From Stenotrophomonas rhizophila (lineage in GTDB: Bacteria > Pseudomonadota > Gammaproteobacteria > Xanthomonadales > Xanthomonadaceae): a stretch of DNA of 64,000 nucleotides. Position numbers and translations under genes: made by a program. Location: contig NZ_CP007597.1 in NCBI RefSeq assembly GCF_000661955.1, forward strand, positions 3,274,755-3,338,754, in the 5' to 3' direction. Of this stretch, positions 51,304 through 59,722 are shown in pieces; the first letter of the stretch is position 1; every line of letters starts with the position of its first letter. The notes beneath the pieces are model-generated. The model was not told the origin of the DNA. It did no database searches and worked only from the letters and a program-made list of their open reading frames with translations.

Positions 51304-53283
51304 ATGCCCCTGCCGACCCAACCCGTGTATTTCCTGCCGCTGAGCGAAACAGCGCTTGCCGCGTTCCTTGATGTGGGGCAGATCCCGGCCAGCGCGCTGG
51401 AGCGTGCCGGCCTGTTCGCCGCAGCCCTGTGCCAGGGGCGCGCCCATCACAGCGCCGCATTGACCCGGCTGATCGACCAGGCCTGTGCGCTGTTCGCCGC
51501 GCAGCCCGACGATGCCGATGCCCAGTTCAAGGCCCTGGCCGCCGGCATGCCTGGCCAGCTCAACGACGCGTTGCAGGCATTGGCCGCACAGAGTGTGGTG
51601 CTGGGCCCGGACGCGGTGGTGGCCGAGTTCTGCCGGATGTCGCCGGCGGACTACCCGGTGGACCCGTTCCAGGCGGCCTGCCGTACCACGCTGGAGCCGC
51701 ACACCATCCGTTTCTATACCGACGCCGCCGGTGAAGAACCCGACGACGTCGGGATCGACGTTGCGCAGGCCCCGGCCTATGTCGAGCGCACCCACGATTA
51801 CACCGCCGAGCAGGCCCGTGCACTGCGCGCGATCGTGGCCAACGATGACGAACACATCGACCTGGACGCCTATGCAGGCGCGGGCAAGACCCACCTGATC
51901 CTGCAGCTGCTGGACAGCGCGACCCGGCGCTACACCTACATCGCGCCACGCCCCAGCCAGGTGCAGGCATTCCGGCGCCGGCTGAGTGGCGCGCTGCCGA
52001 TCGAGATCCTGTCGCAGATCAGCTTCGCCAACCAGATTGCCGGTGCCGCCTTCCGCCAGGGCATTCTGGGCACCGCGTTCCGCCCGACCTTCCAGATCAG
52101 CAAGGCCTCGTTCCGCGATATCGCCCAGCGCATCGGCCTGCAGGCGATCGGCAACCATGCCCCCACCAGCGTGCTGCGCGTGGCCTTCGACGGCATCGCC
52201 GCATGGTGCCGGTCCCCGGCCGAGCGGCTGGAGCCGCGCCACTTCGTCCGCGCGTTGCCGTGGGCGATGGTCGATGCCGGCCCCTACATCGCCGCCGCCG
52301 AGCACGTGTGGCGCTGCATGTTCGACCCGGCCGTGCAGAAGACCCCCCTGCTCAGCCTCAACGTCGACCACATCGGCAAGTGGCTGGCGCTCCATCGCGC
52401 GCGCATTCCAACGCTGTGGGGCACGCTGCTGATCGATGAAGGCCACGACATGAGCCCGGCCTGGAAAGGCCTGTTGTCCGGCTACGAAGGGTCGGTGATC
52501 AGCCTGGGCGATCCGAACCAGCGCCTGGTGGGGCGCGCGCCGCGCTTTGCCACCGGTATGAAGCTGGAGATCGCCCAGTCCGTACGCCAGGGCCGGTTGG
52601 TGGAGCAACTGGTCAACGAAACCGTGGCACTGGACGCCACCGGCTTCTTCGACGGGCCGTTCGAAGGCTCGGCCGACCAGCCCACGCTGACCCGGACCTA
52701 CAGCAGCTGGGACGAGGTTCCCGGCAGCGGTGCGCGCGTCTACGGCAACCCATGGCGGCTGCTGGAAGAAGCACAGCGCCTGGCTGCCGCCGGCGTCCCG
52801 TTCGGCATCCACCCGGACACGCTGACCAGCGTGGGCCGCGAGGTGAACCGCGGCGAAGAGGCCTACCGCGAAATGACCTCGCACGGCGGCAGCAGCCAGC
52901 GCTGGGAAGCGCTGCTGGCCGAATGCAACGAGCAGGACATGCCGCAGATCCCGCGCATGTTCATGCGCGGCTACAACCGCGACCGCTTCATCGAACTGGG
53001 CCAGCGCCTGGCCGAGTTCCACGACGCCACGCTGCAACTGCTGCTGGTGGAGCATGCCAAGAACACCGAGTTCGCGGTGGTGGCGATGTCGATGTGCTGC
53101 TTCCGCACCGGCTTCGGCCGGGGCTACGCGCACAACCCGGTGCGTGCGGCGTACACGGCGATGACCCGCGGCACCCAGCAGCTGTGGCTGCCGGCCGGAG
53201 CGCTGGACGAACTGGGCCAGAGCATCGCCCGCTTCCAGGCCAACCGCACCGACTACCGCCGCAGCAAAATCACCCGGCGCTAG
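51304..53283 (+). CDS. UvrD-like (SF1) ATPase/helicase-related protein
   Basis: The 659-residue protein has a Walker A motif at 188-196 (AYAGAGKTH), Walker B at 376-381 (LIDEGH, Asp378-Glu379), a GDPNQRL motif at 402-408 and a late AAYTAMTRGTQQLWL like SF1 motif VI (usually Y-x-A-x-T-R). The first ~170 residues have no recognised motif. The four visible SF1 motifs argue for DNA-dependent ATPase activity, but the domain spacing is atypical and DEGHD replaces the usual DEAQD. The ATG at 51304 is the first credible start. It stands alone, convergent with the AI-2E family gene. Confidence 0.72.
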   Translation: MPLPTQPVYFLPLSETALAAFLDVGQIPASALERAGLFAAALCQGRAHHSAALTRLIDQACALFAAQPDDADAQFKALAAGMPGQLNDALQALAAQSVVLGPDAVVAEFCRMSPADYPVDPFQAACRTTLEPHTIRFYTDAAGEEPDDVGIDVAQAPAYVERTHDYTAEQARALRAIVANDDEHIDLDAYAGAGKTHLILQLLDSATRRYTYIAPRPSQVQAFRRRLSGALPIEILSQISFANQIAGAAFRQGILGTAFRPTFQISKASFRDIAQRIGLQAIGNHAPTSVLRVAFDGIAAWCRSPAERLEPRHFVRALPWAMVDAGPYIAAAEHVWRCMFDPAVQKTPLLSLNVDHIGKWLALHRARIPTLWGTLLIDEGHDMSPAWKGLLSGYEGSVISLGDPNQRLVGRAPRFATGMKLEIAQSVRQGRLVEQLVNETVALDATGFFDGPFEGSADQPTLTRTYSSWDEVPGSGARVYGNPWRLLEEAQRLAAAGVPFGIHPDTLTSVGREVNRGEEAYREMTSHGGSSQRWEALLAECNEQDMPQIPRMFMRGYNRDRFIELGQRLAEFHDATLQLLLVEHAKNTEFAVVAMSMCCFRTGFGRGYAHNPVRAAYTAMTRGTQQLWLPAGALDELGQSIARFQANRTDYRRSKITRR

Positions 53284-53310
53284 CGCCGCCCAGGGTGTGC
53301 GCGGTCGCGC

Positions 53311-54336
53311 TCAGATCCAGCGCTGGTCCAGCAGTTCGCGCTTGATGTAGGCATAGAACACCGGCGCGGCCACCAACCCGGGCAGACCGAACGCTGCTTC
53401 CATCACCAGCATCGCCAACAGCAGCTCCCAAGCACGTGCCTGGATCTCGCCGCCGACGATGCGCGCGTTGAGGAAGTACTCCAGCTTGTGGATCACCACC
53501 AGGTACAGCAGCGCGACCACGGCCACGTAGAACGACACCGACAGCGCGACGATGGTGATGACGGTATTGGAGATGATGTTGCCCACCACCGGCAACAGAC
53601 CTGCCAGGAAGGTGATCAGCACCAAGGTCTTGGACAGGGGCACGTGCACCCCGAAAAGCGGCAGCACGCCGAGCAGGAAGATCGCGGTGAACAATGTGTT
53701 GAGCAGGGAAATCTTCACCTGCGCGAACACCACCTGGCGGAACGCAGTAGCCAGCCGCGAGGTGCGGCCGATCAGTTCCTGCGCCAGCGGCCCCATCTTC
53801 GGCAGCGGCAGTTCGTCGTACAGCGCGATCATCGCGCCCAGCACCATGCCGATCAGGATCCGCACGCTGATCTGCACCGCCGAGGTACCCGCGATGCCGA
53901 GCTGCTGGCGGTGCGTCGCCGCCCAGTCGTTCATGGCCGTGCGCAGCGCCTGCAGGTCTTCCGGGATATAGGGCTGCAGCAGGTCCGGCACCTGGTGGCG
54001 GGACGTGTTGAGGATGTCCATCAGGCGCATCAGCAGCGCATCCGGTCCACCGGTCTCGTTGCGGAAGAACGAGGCGATGCCGATCGCCGCCAGGGTCAGC
54101 GCGCCGATGATCAGGGCAGACAGCACGATCACCGAATAGGCCCGTGCGCGCCCCGGCGGCAGCTTGCCTTCGACGGTGGAGGCCAGCAGGTGGGTCAGGT
54201 GGAACACCAGCAGGCCCGACAGCAGGGTTACCACCAGCCCGAGTTTCAAGGTCAGCCACATGCCCAGCAGCATCAGCAACCAGGCGGCGATGCGGGCGGT
54301 GGGCGGCTTGGGCAACGCGGGGATCACTATGGACAT
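53311..54336 (-). CDS. AI-2E (UPF0118) family permease-like protein
   Basis: The 341-residue protein has about eight helices and matches the AI-2E family: WLLMLLGMWLTLKLGLVVTL at the N-terminus, FRQVVFAQVKISLLNTLFTA, LVLITFLAGLLPVVGNIISN and LEYFLNARIVGGEIQARAWE. Family members have been linked to autoinducer-2 export or ion antiport; the substrate here is not determined. The ATG at 54336 gives MSIVIPALPK; upstream in-frame codons encode a different composition. Upstream of it (54337-55072) lies a gene-poor, less GC-rich stretch. Confidence 0.82.
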   Translation of the reverse strand: MSIVIPALPKPPTARIAAWLLMLLGMWLTLKLGLVVTLLSGLLVFHLTHLLASTVEGKLPPGRARAYSVIVLSALIIGALTLAAIGIASFFRNETGGPDALLMRLMDILNTSRHQVPDLLQPYIPEDLQALRTAMNDWAATHRQQLGIAGTSAVQISVRILIGMVLGAMIALYDELPLPKMGPLAQELIGRTSRLATAFRQVVFAQVKISLLNTLFTAIFLLGVLPLFGVHVPLSKTLVLITFLAGLLPVVGNIISNTVITIVALSVSFYVAVVALLYLVVIHKLEYFLNARIVGGEIQARAWELLLAMLVMEAAFGLPGLVAAPVFYAYIKRELLDQRWI

Positions 54337-54380
54337 GCGGGCGCATCCTGACGGGTGGCCCATGGTACTGCCCAGCGCCA

Positions 54381-54578
54381 TCAAGAAACTGCACAGGCCC
54401 AGGCGAACGGGTTCAGCTCGCCGCCATCGCGCAGCGTCGGCCCGAGCTCGATGGCTGTCTGCATCGAGCACATTAAGGAGGCCACTTCGGCTGCAGAATC
54501 CCCGACGCCTCGCCCACATTCAACGGTGCAGATGATGCTGCGTGCTATCTCTTCAAGGCGCTGGAGTACGTCATTCAA
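54381..54578 (-). CDS. possible small protein, 65 residues
   Basis: The frame encodes MNDVLQRLEEIARSII and continues with two Cys and a helical middle (SAAEVASLMCSMQTAIELG). Codon choice is plausible for a real gene, but no ribosome binding site is clear and I know no family. It ends 45 bases before the AI-2E start codon. It may be a remnant or a small acquired gene. Confidence 0.3.
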   Translation of the reverse strand: MNDVLQRLEEIARSIICTVECGRGVGDSAAEVASLMCSMQTAIELGPTLRDGGELNPFAWACAVS

Positions 54579-55072
54579 TACGCTTCAGCGATCAAGAATG
54601 AGACCACCATCTTGGCACCGGCGCAGGTCACCATGTTAGTGTTTCGACACGCAAGCAAGGAGCTGTATCGATGCCTGATGGAATCTCCACGATGTCGACC
54701 ACGCACACTTCACGCCATCCGATTGACCGTCTCGCAACGAGACCACATTTGTCACAACGGCAGAACGCCATCCAGCGCTCAGTCAAGCCGATGGCACGCC
54801 TGAAGATCTCACCTTCGCTGTAATCGCCGCCGCCATCGCGGCCATCTGATCTAGCGCCCCCCTTCGTCATCACATCGAGGGGCGAGTGAAACGCTGAGCG
54901 AGGCCCCCGGTCCTCTTCCCGCACGCCCAAGCCGGTGCCGATGTGCCAAACGCACGTCGGATGCCTTTGCGGACGCATGTCATCTCCGCTGCCCATTTTT
55001 CGGGCAATCGCGCCAGGGCGCATCAACAGACACTGCCATGAGGGCGATCCTCATGTGCTCGATGGGAAACCT
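54579..55072. other. gene-poor, less GC-rich stretch before the ATP-grasp gene
   Basis: This 494-base stretch has visibly lower GC than the flanks. A minus-strand frame (54628-55026) contains AFCRCDKCGLVARRSIG, which looks like a weak zinc-ribbon fragment, but it is probably degraded or spurious. No strong promoter, tRNA or hairpin was seen. It may mark the left edge of an acquired segment. Confidence 0.4.
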
Positions 55073-56167
55073 ATGAGCAACGCTGAACTCGAAATCGACA
55101 GGGATGAGCGGGACCAGATAGAAGCCCTTGTAATGGGCAACGCAGTGTCACGGTTCCAGCAGTGGGCAGTAGCACACCAGTTCAACCCGGACTTCTTCTG
55201 CAATCCGAACGAAGCCATGCAGCACACAGCGCAGCGCTTCGCGGCCGCCCTTGGCTTGCCGCACCTGACCCAAGCGCAGGTTGAGCTGGTAAGGAACAAA
55301 GTTGCGATGAAGATGCTCTATCAGCAGAATGGCATCCCCTGCGCGGCCTTCAGTGCCGTGCAGTCAAGCCGCGACGTCGAGTCCTTCGCGGCCCTGCATG
55401 GTTACCCGGCCATCGTAAAACCTGTCGATTCCGATTCATGCATCAATACCTTCCGCGTGGACAGTGCGACGGATGTTCCTTGTCTTTGTGACGACGTCCA
55501 ATGGATGGTAGAGACCTACATCGCCGGACGCGAGTACCAGATCTGCGCCATTGTCGCTGGTGGCAAAGTGCTGGATGCCTACGTAGCGAGCAACCCTGTG
55601 CCCATCATCGAGGTATTCACGGGAGGGATGAATGCCAACATCACCCTTGCTCCTTCGGAACAGAAGCCGATCGACCCTGTTGCGATCATGCAGCGACTTG
55701 CTTCACTCGTAGGTCTCGACCATGGCTACCTGCACGGAGAATTCTTTATGACTGACGACGGCCGGTTCTTCATGAGCGAGATCGCCGCAAGGTTGAGCGG
55801 CTGCGAAGTGCCACTCAATCATGGCCACGCGTATGGCTTTGATCTTCTGCACGCGATCATGGATACCTATGTAGGACGGCACCCCGAACTGGTTTACACG
55901 CGTGACAGGGCTGTTGGCGATCTTCTGCTGCCGGCGGTTGCTGGCGTTGTGACCCGGTTGTCGACAGCACGGGAACTCATGGCCTATCCCGGCGTGCTCA
56001 GCTGCCAGATGAACGTTGCGATCGGCGATTGCATTCAACCGAAGCGATCGTCCGGATTCTGCGCCGGCTACGTGCAGGTCGAAGGACGGACCTCTGCCGA
56101 GGTCCAGGAGCGCATGCAACGGATCCTCGACGGCTTCGTCCTGGATGTTGCCCACACCCCTTCTTGA
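55073..56167 (+). CDS. ATP-grasp ligase, possibly L-amino acid ligase
   Basis: The 364-residue protein has an ATP-grasp core. Visible are HGYPAIVKPVDSDSCIN (about 109-125, nucleotide-binding Lys), VETYIAGREYQICAIVAGGK, and HGEFFMTDDGRFFMSEIAAR with EIAARLSG at 236-243 supplying metal and ATP contacts. Such enzymes join a carboxylate to an amine with ATP; BacD-type L-amino acid ligases make dipeptides. The pre-ATP-grasp N-terminal domain is short, about 60 residues less than usual, so either the start is internal or the gene is truncated. It is followed after 20 bases by an MFS gene, as bacD is by bacE. GC is lower than in most of the window. Confidence 0.75.
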   Translation: MSNAELEIDRDERDQIEALVMGNAVSRFQQWAVAHQFNPDFFCNPNEAMQHTAQRFAAALGLPHLTQAQVELVRNKVAMKMLYQQNGIPCAAFSAVQSSRDVESFAALHGYPAIVKPVDSDSCINTFRVDSATDVPCLCDDVQWMVETYIAGREYQICAIVAGGKVLDAYVASNPVPIIEVFTGGMNANITLAPSEQKPIDPVAIMQRLASLVGLDHGYLHGEFFMTDDGRFFMSEIAARLSGCEVPLNHGHAYGFDLLHAIMDTYVGRHPELVYTRDRAVGDLLLPAVAGVVTRLSTARELMAYPGVLSCQMNVAIGDCIQPKRSSGFCAGYVQVEGRTSAEVQERMQRILDGFVLDVAHTPS

Positions 56168-56187
56168 ACGCCATGCAGGAGCAACGA

Positions 56188-57423
56188 ATGAACCACTTGA
56201 CCGCGCGGATGGCGCTTCTGGGTATCCCCGCCGTGCGCTGGCTCATAGTCAGCTGCCTGTTGGCGAACATCGGCGCTGGCATGGTGCTGCTCACCATGTC
56301 GTGGACGGTCGTAAACCAACACGCATCCGTATCCGCACTGGCGGGACTGATGGTCTGTTTCTGGCTGCCCTCCCTGCTTCTTGCCCCCGCAATCGGCCTG
56401 CTGGTCGACCGGGTGGACAGACGTCACATCGTCATGGCGACGAAGATCCTGCGCGTGGTTGCCCTTGTTGCTGCCGCTGCACTCTACATCAGGCACCCGG
56501 GCGTTGCTGCGCTGATGGCTCTGGCGTTCGTGATGGGTTCCTGTGCTGCCCTGTACACACCAGCCCTGCTGGCCATGGTCCGTGAGTTGGTCGACGACAG
56601 CAGGCTGCTGCATGCCAATTCCACGGTTGACATCGCATTCGAGGTTGGTTTCATCGTCGGCATGCCTATCAGCGGAGCACTCATGATGGTCGCTTCACCG
56701 GCGACGGTGCTGCTGATAACCGCGGGCCTTTTCGCAGCGGCATTTTTTTGCATGCTGTTCGTGCGCAAGGAACACCTGGAGTTCCGCTGCGATCCAACCA
56801 GCAAGGGCAGCTACTGGCAGGACACCCGTGACGGCGTCCGCTACCTACTGGGAGAGCATAGGCTGGTACTGCTGTACAGCATACAGATGCTTGTTTACGT
56901 CACTCTGATGACGACAAGCATCCTACTTGCGCCGTTCGCCAAGGTGGTGCTGGACCTCAGTTCAGGCCAGTTTGGTGCAATCGAAGCGTCGCTGTCGGCA
57001 GGTGCCGTGATAGGGGCGTTCGTCCTCCCGGCTGCCGCCACGCGATGGGGTTATGGTCCTGCGCTGGTGGCCGCGACGCTTGTAATGGCCCTCTCTTTTG
57101 CAATCTTTGCCCTGACCAGTTCGTTCTGGAAGGCATTCTTCCTCTACTTTGTGATCGGCACCTGCCTGGCCGCTTGGCCGGTGGTGACGACCGCCGCGCA
57201 GCGGCTTACCGAGAAGGGGATGCAGGGGCGTGTACAGACTGCAGCCAACGCGGTCTCCAGCGCTCTCATACTCGTGATGTATGGCCTGGTCGGCGGAGCC
57301 GGCGCCCATGTTTCCATCCGCTGGAGCTATGCTTCGGTCGTGATAATCTCAGCGATGGCATGCGTCATTGCCTACTACGCGTACTTCGTCTGCAAGGAGC
57401 CCGTTGCAGACGCACCTGCGTAA
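56188..57423 (+). CDS. MFS exporter, probably of the ATP-grasp product
   Basis: The 411-residue protein has 12 helices. AGLMVCFWLPSLLLAPAIGL and LVDRVDRRHIVMATKI carry the MFS loop 2-3 pattern, and SCAALYTPALLAMVRELVDD is typical of the MFS_3-type exporters (BacE, enterobactin exporter EntS relatives). The ATG at 56188 is preferred over 56173 because AGGAG lies seven bases before it. It follows the ATP-grasp gene by 20 bases, so it likely exports the ligase product or provides self-resistance. The product is unknown. Confidence 0.83.
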   Translation: MNHLTARMALLGIPAVRWLIVSCLLANIGAGMVLLTMSWTVVNQHASVSALAGLMVCFWLPSLLLAPAIGLLVDRVDRRHIVMATKILRVVALVAAAALYIRHPGVAALMALAFVMGSCAALYTPALLAMVRELVDDSRLLHANSTVDIAFEVGFIVGMPISGALMMVASPATVLLITAGLFAAAFFCMLFVRKEHLEFRCDPTSKGSYWQDTRDGVRYLLGEHRLVLLYSIQMLVYVTLMTTSILLAPFAKVVLDLSSGQFGAIEASLSAGAVIGAFVLPAAATRWGYGPALVAATLVMALSFAIFALTSSFWKAFFLYFVIGTCLAAWPVVTTAAQRLTEKGMQGRVQTAANAVSSALILVMYGLVGGAGAHVSIRWSYASVVIISAMACVIAYYAYFVCKEPVADAPA

Positions 57424-57488
57424 TGGAATCGATTGGGTGCATGGCTGCTGAGGCTGCGGTGCCACCGGCATCGCGGATGGACACGTTG

Positions 57489-57520
57489 CCCCGCCGCTTC
57501 GACCAACCGGCGCGGCGGGG
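57489..57520. terminator. hairpin between convergent MFS and LacI genes
   Basis: CCCCGCCGC and GCGGCGGGG form a 9-bp perfect stem around a 14-base loop between the MFS stop (57423) and the LacI stop (57541). No T-run follows on either strand, so it is a weak bidirectional terminator candidate. Confidence 0.45.
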
Positions 57521-57540
57521 TGCCAGGCACCGGACTGCCC

Positions 57541-58548
57541 TCACCTCCGCCCGGGCGAGGCAGTCGAGCCCCGCAGCATCAAACTGAAATCCAGCGTCTG
57601 CTGGAGCGGCACATCGACACGTTCGATGATGGCGAGCAGCAGGTTGACCGCGCGGGCACCGATCTCCCGCATCGGTTGCCGGATGGTCGTCAGCGGAGGC
57701 GTGAGGTAACGCGACGATGCCAGGTCGTCGAAGCCGACGACGGAAAGATCACCCGGCACCCGGACGCCCAGATCCCGGCAGGCCGCCAGGACACCCAGTG
57801 CCATCTGGTCGCTGAAGCAGAACACCGCTGTCGGCACCGACGCGCGGGCCAGCAGTTCCATCCCGGCCGCATGGCCGGACTCCACCGAGAAGTCACCCGG
57901 CACAACGCTCAGGTGACGCAGGCGACCGCGCGCCTTGCCGGCGGCCCGAACCCCTTCCAGCCGTTGCTGGTGCAGGGGATTGTCCGGCGGCCCGCCGACC
58001 ACGGCGATGCGCTCGTGTCCCAGGCCATACAAGTGGTCCATCACCGCGCGCGCGGCAGCCGCGTTGTCGATGTGGACGCTGGGGATGCCCAGCGCGGGAT
58101 CGAACTCGCAGCCGTTGACCACCGGCGCGGCACTGCCCTGCTGCTGGACGATGTCACGTGCCGTGGGCGGGAGGCGATGCCCCAGCACGATCAGACCATC
58201 GGCCTCGTTGCGCCGGAGCATCTGCGCGTAGCGCTCCTCGCGCTCGGGCAGGTTCTGGGTGTCGCCCAGCAGCACGGCGTAGCCAACGGCCTGCGCCGCG
58301 TCCTCCGCGCCCTGCAGGATCTGGGCGAAGAACGGGTTGGCGATGTCCGGCACGGTGACCAGGATCTTGCCGCTGCGCTGGGTCTTGAGCGTTCTGGCCA
58401 CCGTGTTGGGGACATAGCCCAGCGCGGCGGCCGCCTGCTCGATGCGCGCGCGCGTGGCCGGCAGCACTTTCTCCGGCCGGGACAGCGCCCGCGACACCGT
58501 GCCGGCCGAGACGCCGACGTGCTTTGCAATGTCGTAGATGGTGGCCAT
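57541..58548 (-). CDS. LacI family repressor of the adjacent sugar cluster
   Basis: The 335-residue protein has the LacI HTH (ATIYDIAKHVGVSAGTVSRA, residues 2-21) with a hinge region to about 60 and a periplasmic-binding-like ligand domain (ANPFFAQILQGAEDAAQAVG, FCFSDQMALGVLAACRDLGV). It is divergent from the isomerase gene at 58644. The perfect palindrome at 58613-58628 lies in the shared promoter and is its likely operator. The inducer is probably a sugar or sugar derivative handled by the cluster. The ATG at 58548 follows AGAGGT. Confidence 0.92.
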   Translation of the reverse strand: MATIYDIAKHVGVSAGTVSRALSRPEKVLPATRARIEQAAAALGYVPNTVARTLKTQRSGKILVTVPDIANPFFAQILQGAEDAAQAVGYAVLLGDTQNLPEREERYAQMLRRNEADGLIVLGHRLPPTARDIVQQQGSAAPVVNGCEFDPALGIPSVHIDNAAAARAVMDHLYGLGHERIAVVGGPPDNPLHQQRLEGVRAAGKARGRLRHLSVVPGDFSVESGHAAGMELLARASVPTAVFCFSDQMALGVLAACRDLGVRVPGDLSVVGFDDLASSRYLTPPLTTIRQPMREIGARAVNLLLAIIERVDVPLQQTLDFSLMLRGSTASPGRR

Positions 58549-58612
58549 GGGGTTACCTCTTCCTTCCGCTGTGCAGTGCACAACGGCTCTTTCGAATGCC
58601 CCTGCTAGGATA

Positions 58613-58628
58613 ATGCAATCGATTGCAT
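58613..58628. promoter_or_regulatory. LacI-type operator, 16-bp perfect palindrome
   Basis: ATGCAATCGATTGCAT is a perfect palindrome with the central CG expected for LacI-family sites. It overlaps a likely -10 region (TAGGAT just before it) and lies 16 bases before the isomerase TTG start and 65 bases before the divergent repressor start. Binding would block the sugar cluster and also the repressor. Confidence 0.8.
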
Positions 58629-58643
58629 CGAGGGCGAATCCTC

Positions 58644-59696
58644 TTGAAAACGCTCAAGGGTCCAGCGCTGTTCCTGGCGCAGTTCATCGGCGACACACCT
58701 CCTTTTGATCGGCTGGACACGCTGGCCGGCTGGGCCGCGGGGCTGGGCTATTCTGGCGTACAAGTACCGACCAGCGCGCCCCACCTGTTCGATCTGGCCG
58801 AGGCGGCGCGCAGCCAGGCCTACTGCGACGACGTCGCCGGCATGCTGGCCGGGCATGGCCTGCAGATCACCGAGCTGTCCACCCACCTGCAGGGGCAGCT
58901 GGTTGCCGTCCATCCGGCCTATGACAGCCTGTTCGACGGCTTCGCACCACCGGACAAGCGCGGTGATCCCGCGGCCCGCCAGGCCTGGGCGGTGGAGCAG
59001 CTGCTGCTGGCCGCCAAGGCCAGCGAGCGCCTGGGGCTGACCGCGCACGCCACGTTCTCCGGCGCGCTGGCCTGGCCCTACTTCTATCCCTGGCCGCAAC
59101 GCCCGCCCGGACTGGTGGAAGAAGCCTTCGCCGAACTCGGCCGCCGCTGGCGCCCCATCCTCGATGCCTTCGACGCCTGCGGCGTGGACCTGTGCTTCGA
59201 GATCCATCCGGGCGAGGACCTGCACGACGGCGCGACCTTCGAGCGCTTCCTCGACGTGGTGGACCACCACCCCCGCGCAAAGATCCTGTACGACCCCAGC
59301 CATCTGCTGCTGCAGCAGATGGACTACCTCGGCTTCATCGACCGCTACCACGCGCGCATCGGCATCTTCCACGTCAAGGACGCGGAGTACCACGCCAGTG
59401 CGCGCAGTGGCGTGTATGGCGGTTACCAGGACTGGATCGATCGTCCGGGCCGGTTCCGCTCGCTCGGCGATGGGCAGATCGACTTCAAGGCGATCTTCTC
59501 GAAATTCGCGCAGTACGACTTCCCCGGCTGGGCGGTGCTGGAGTGGGAGTGCTGCCTGAAGCACCCGGAAGACGGTGCGCGCGAGGGCGCCGCGTTCATC
59601 CGCGACCACATCATCCGCGTGACCGAGCGCGCCTTCGACGACTTTGCCGACAGCGGGACCGATCCTGGATCACTGCGCCGCATGCTGGGAATCTGA
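58644..59696 (+). CDS. sugar phosphate isomerase/epimerase-like TIM-barrel protein
   Basis: The 350-residue protein has the xylose isomerase-like TIM barrel (AP endonuclease 2 superfamily): LKGPALFLAQFIGD at the start, ITELSTHLQGQLVAVHPAYD, FEIHPGEDLHDG, LYDPSHLLLQQMDYLGFI and FHVKDAEY carry likely metal-binding His, Glu and Asp. Starting with TTG at 58644 (GAGGGCG upstream) makes the N-terminus KTLKGPAL, the expected family start; the TTG at 58623 lies inside the operator and is unlikely. It is the first gene of a run leading to a permease, a Gfo/Idh/MocA oxidoreductase and a second TIM barrel. Confidence 0.88.
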   Translation: MKTLKGPALFLAQFIGDTPPFDRLDTLAGWAAGLGYSGVQVPTSAPHLFDLAEAARSQAYCDDVAGMLAGHGLQITELSTHLQGQLVAVHPAYDSLFDGFAPPDKRGDPAARQAWAVEQLLLAAKASERLGLTAHATFSGALAWPYFYPWPQRPPGLVEEAFAELGRRWRPILDAFDACGVDLCFEIHPGEDLHDGATFERFLDVVDHHPRAKILYDPSHLLLQQMDYLGFIDRYHARIGIFHVKDAEYHASARSGVYGGYQDWIDRPGRFRSLGDGQIDFKAIFSKFAQYDFPGWAVLEWECCLKHPEDGAREGAAFIRDHIIRVTERAFDDFADSGTDPGSLRRMLGI

Positions 59697-59722
59697 GCCA
59701 TCACTGCCTGGGAGGGCAAGCC

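Noticed and set aside
50911..53133. 740-codon minus-strand open frame opposite the UvrD-like gene
   Set aside because: Antisense artefact; the plus-strand frame has Walker A, Walker B and other SF1 motifs.
54628..55026. 132-codon minus-strand gene with AFCRCDKCGLVARRSIG
   Set aside because: The Cys pattern hints at a zinc-ribbon fragment, but the rest is not protein-like and no ribosome binding site is evident; more likely a remnant or chance.
57423..57438. Second LacI operator
   Set aside because: It matches 13 of 16 positions of the operator at 58613 but is not itself a perfect palindrome and lies over the MFS stop codon; kept only as a remark in a finding.
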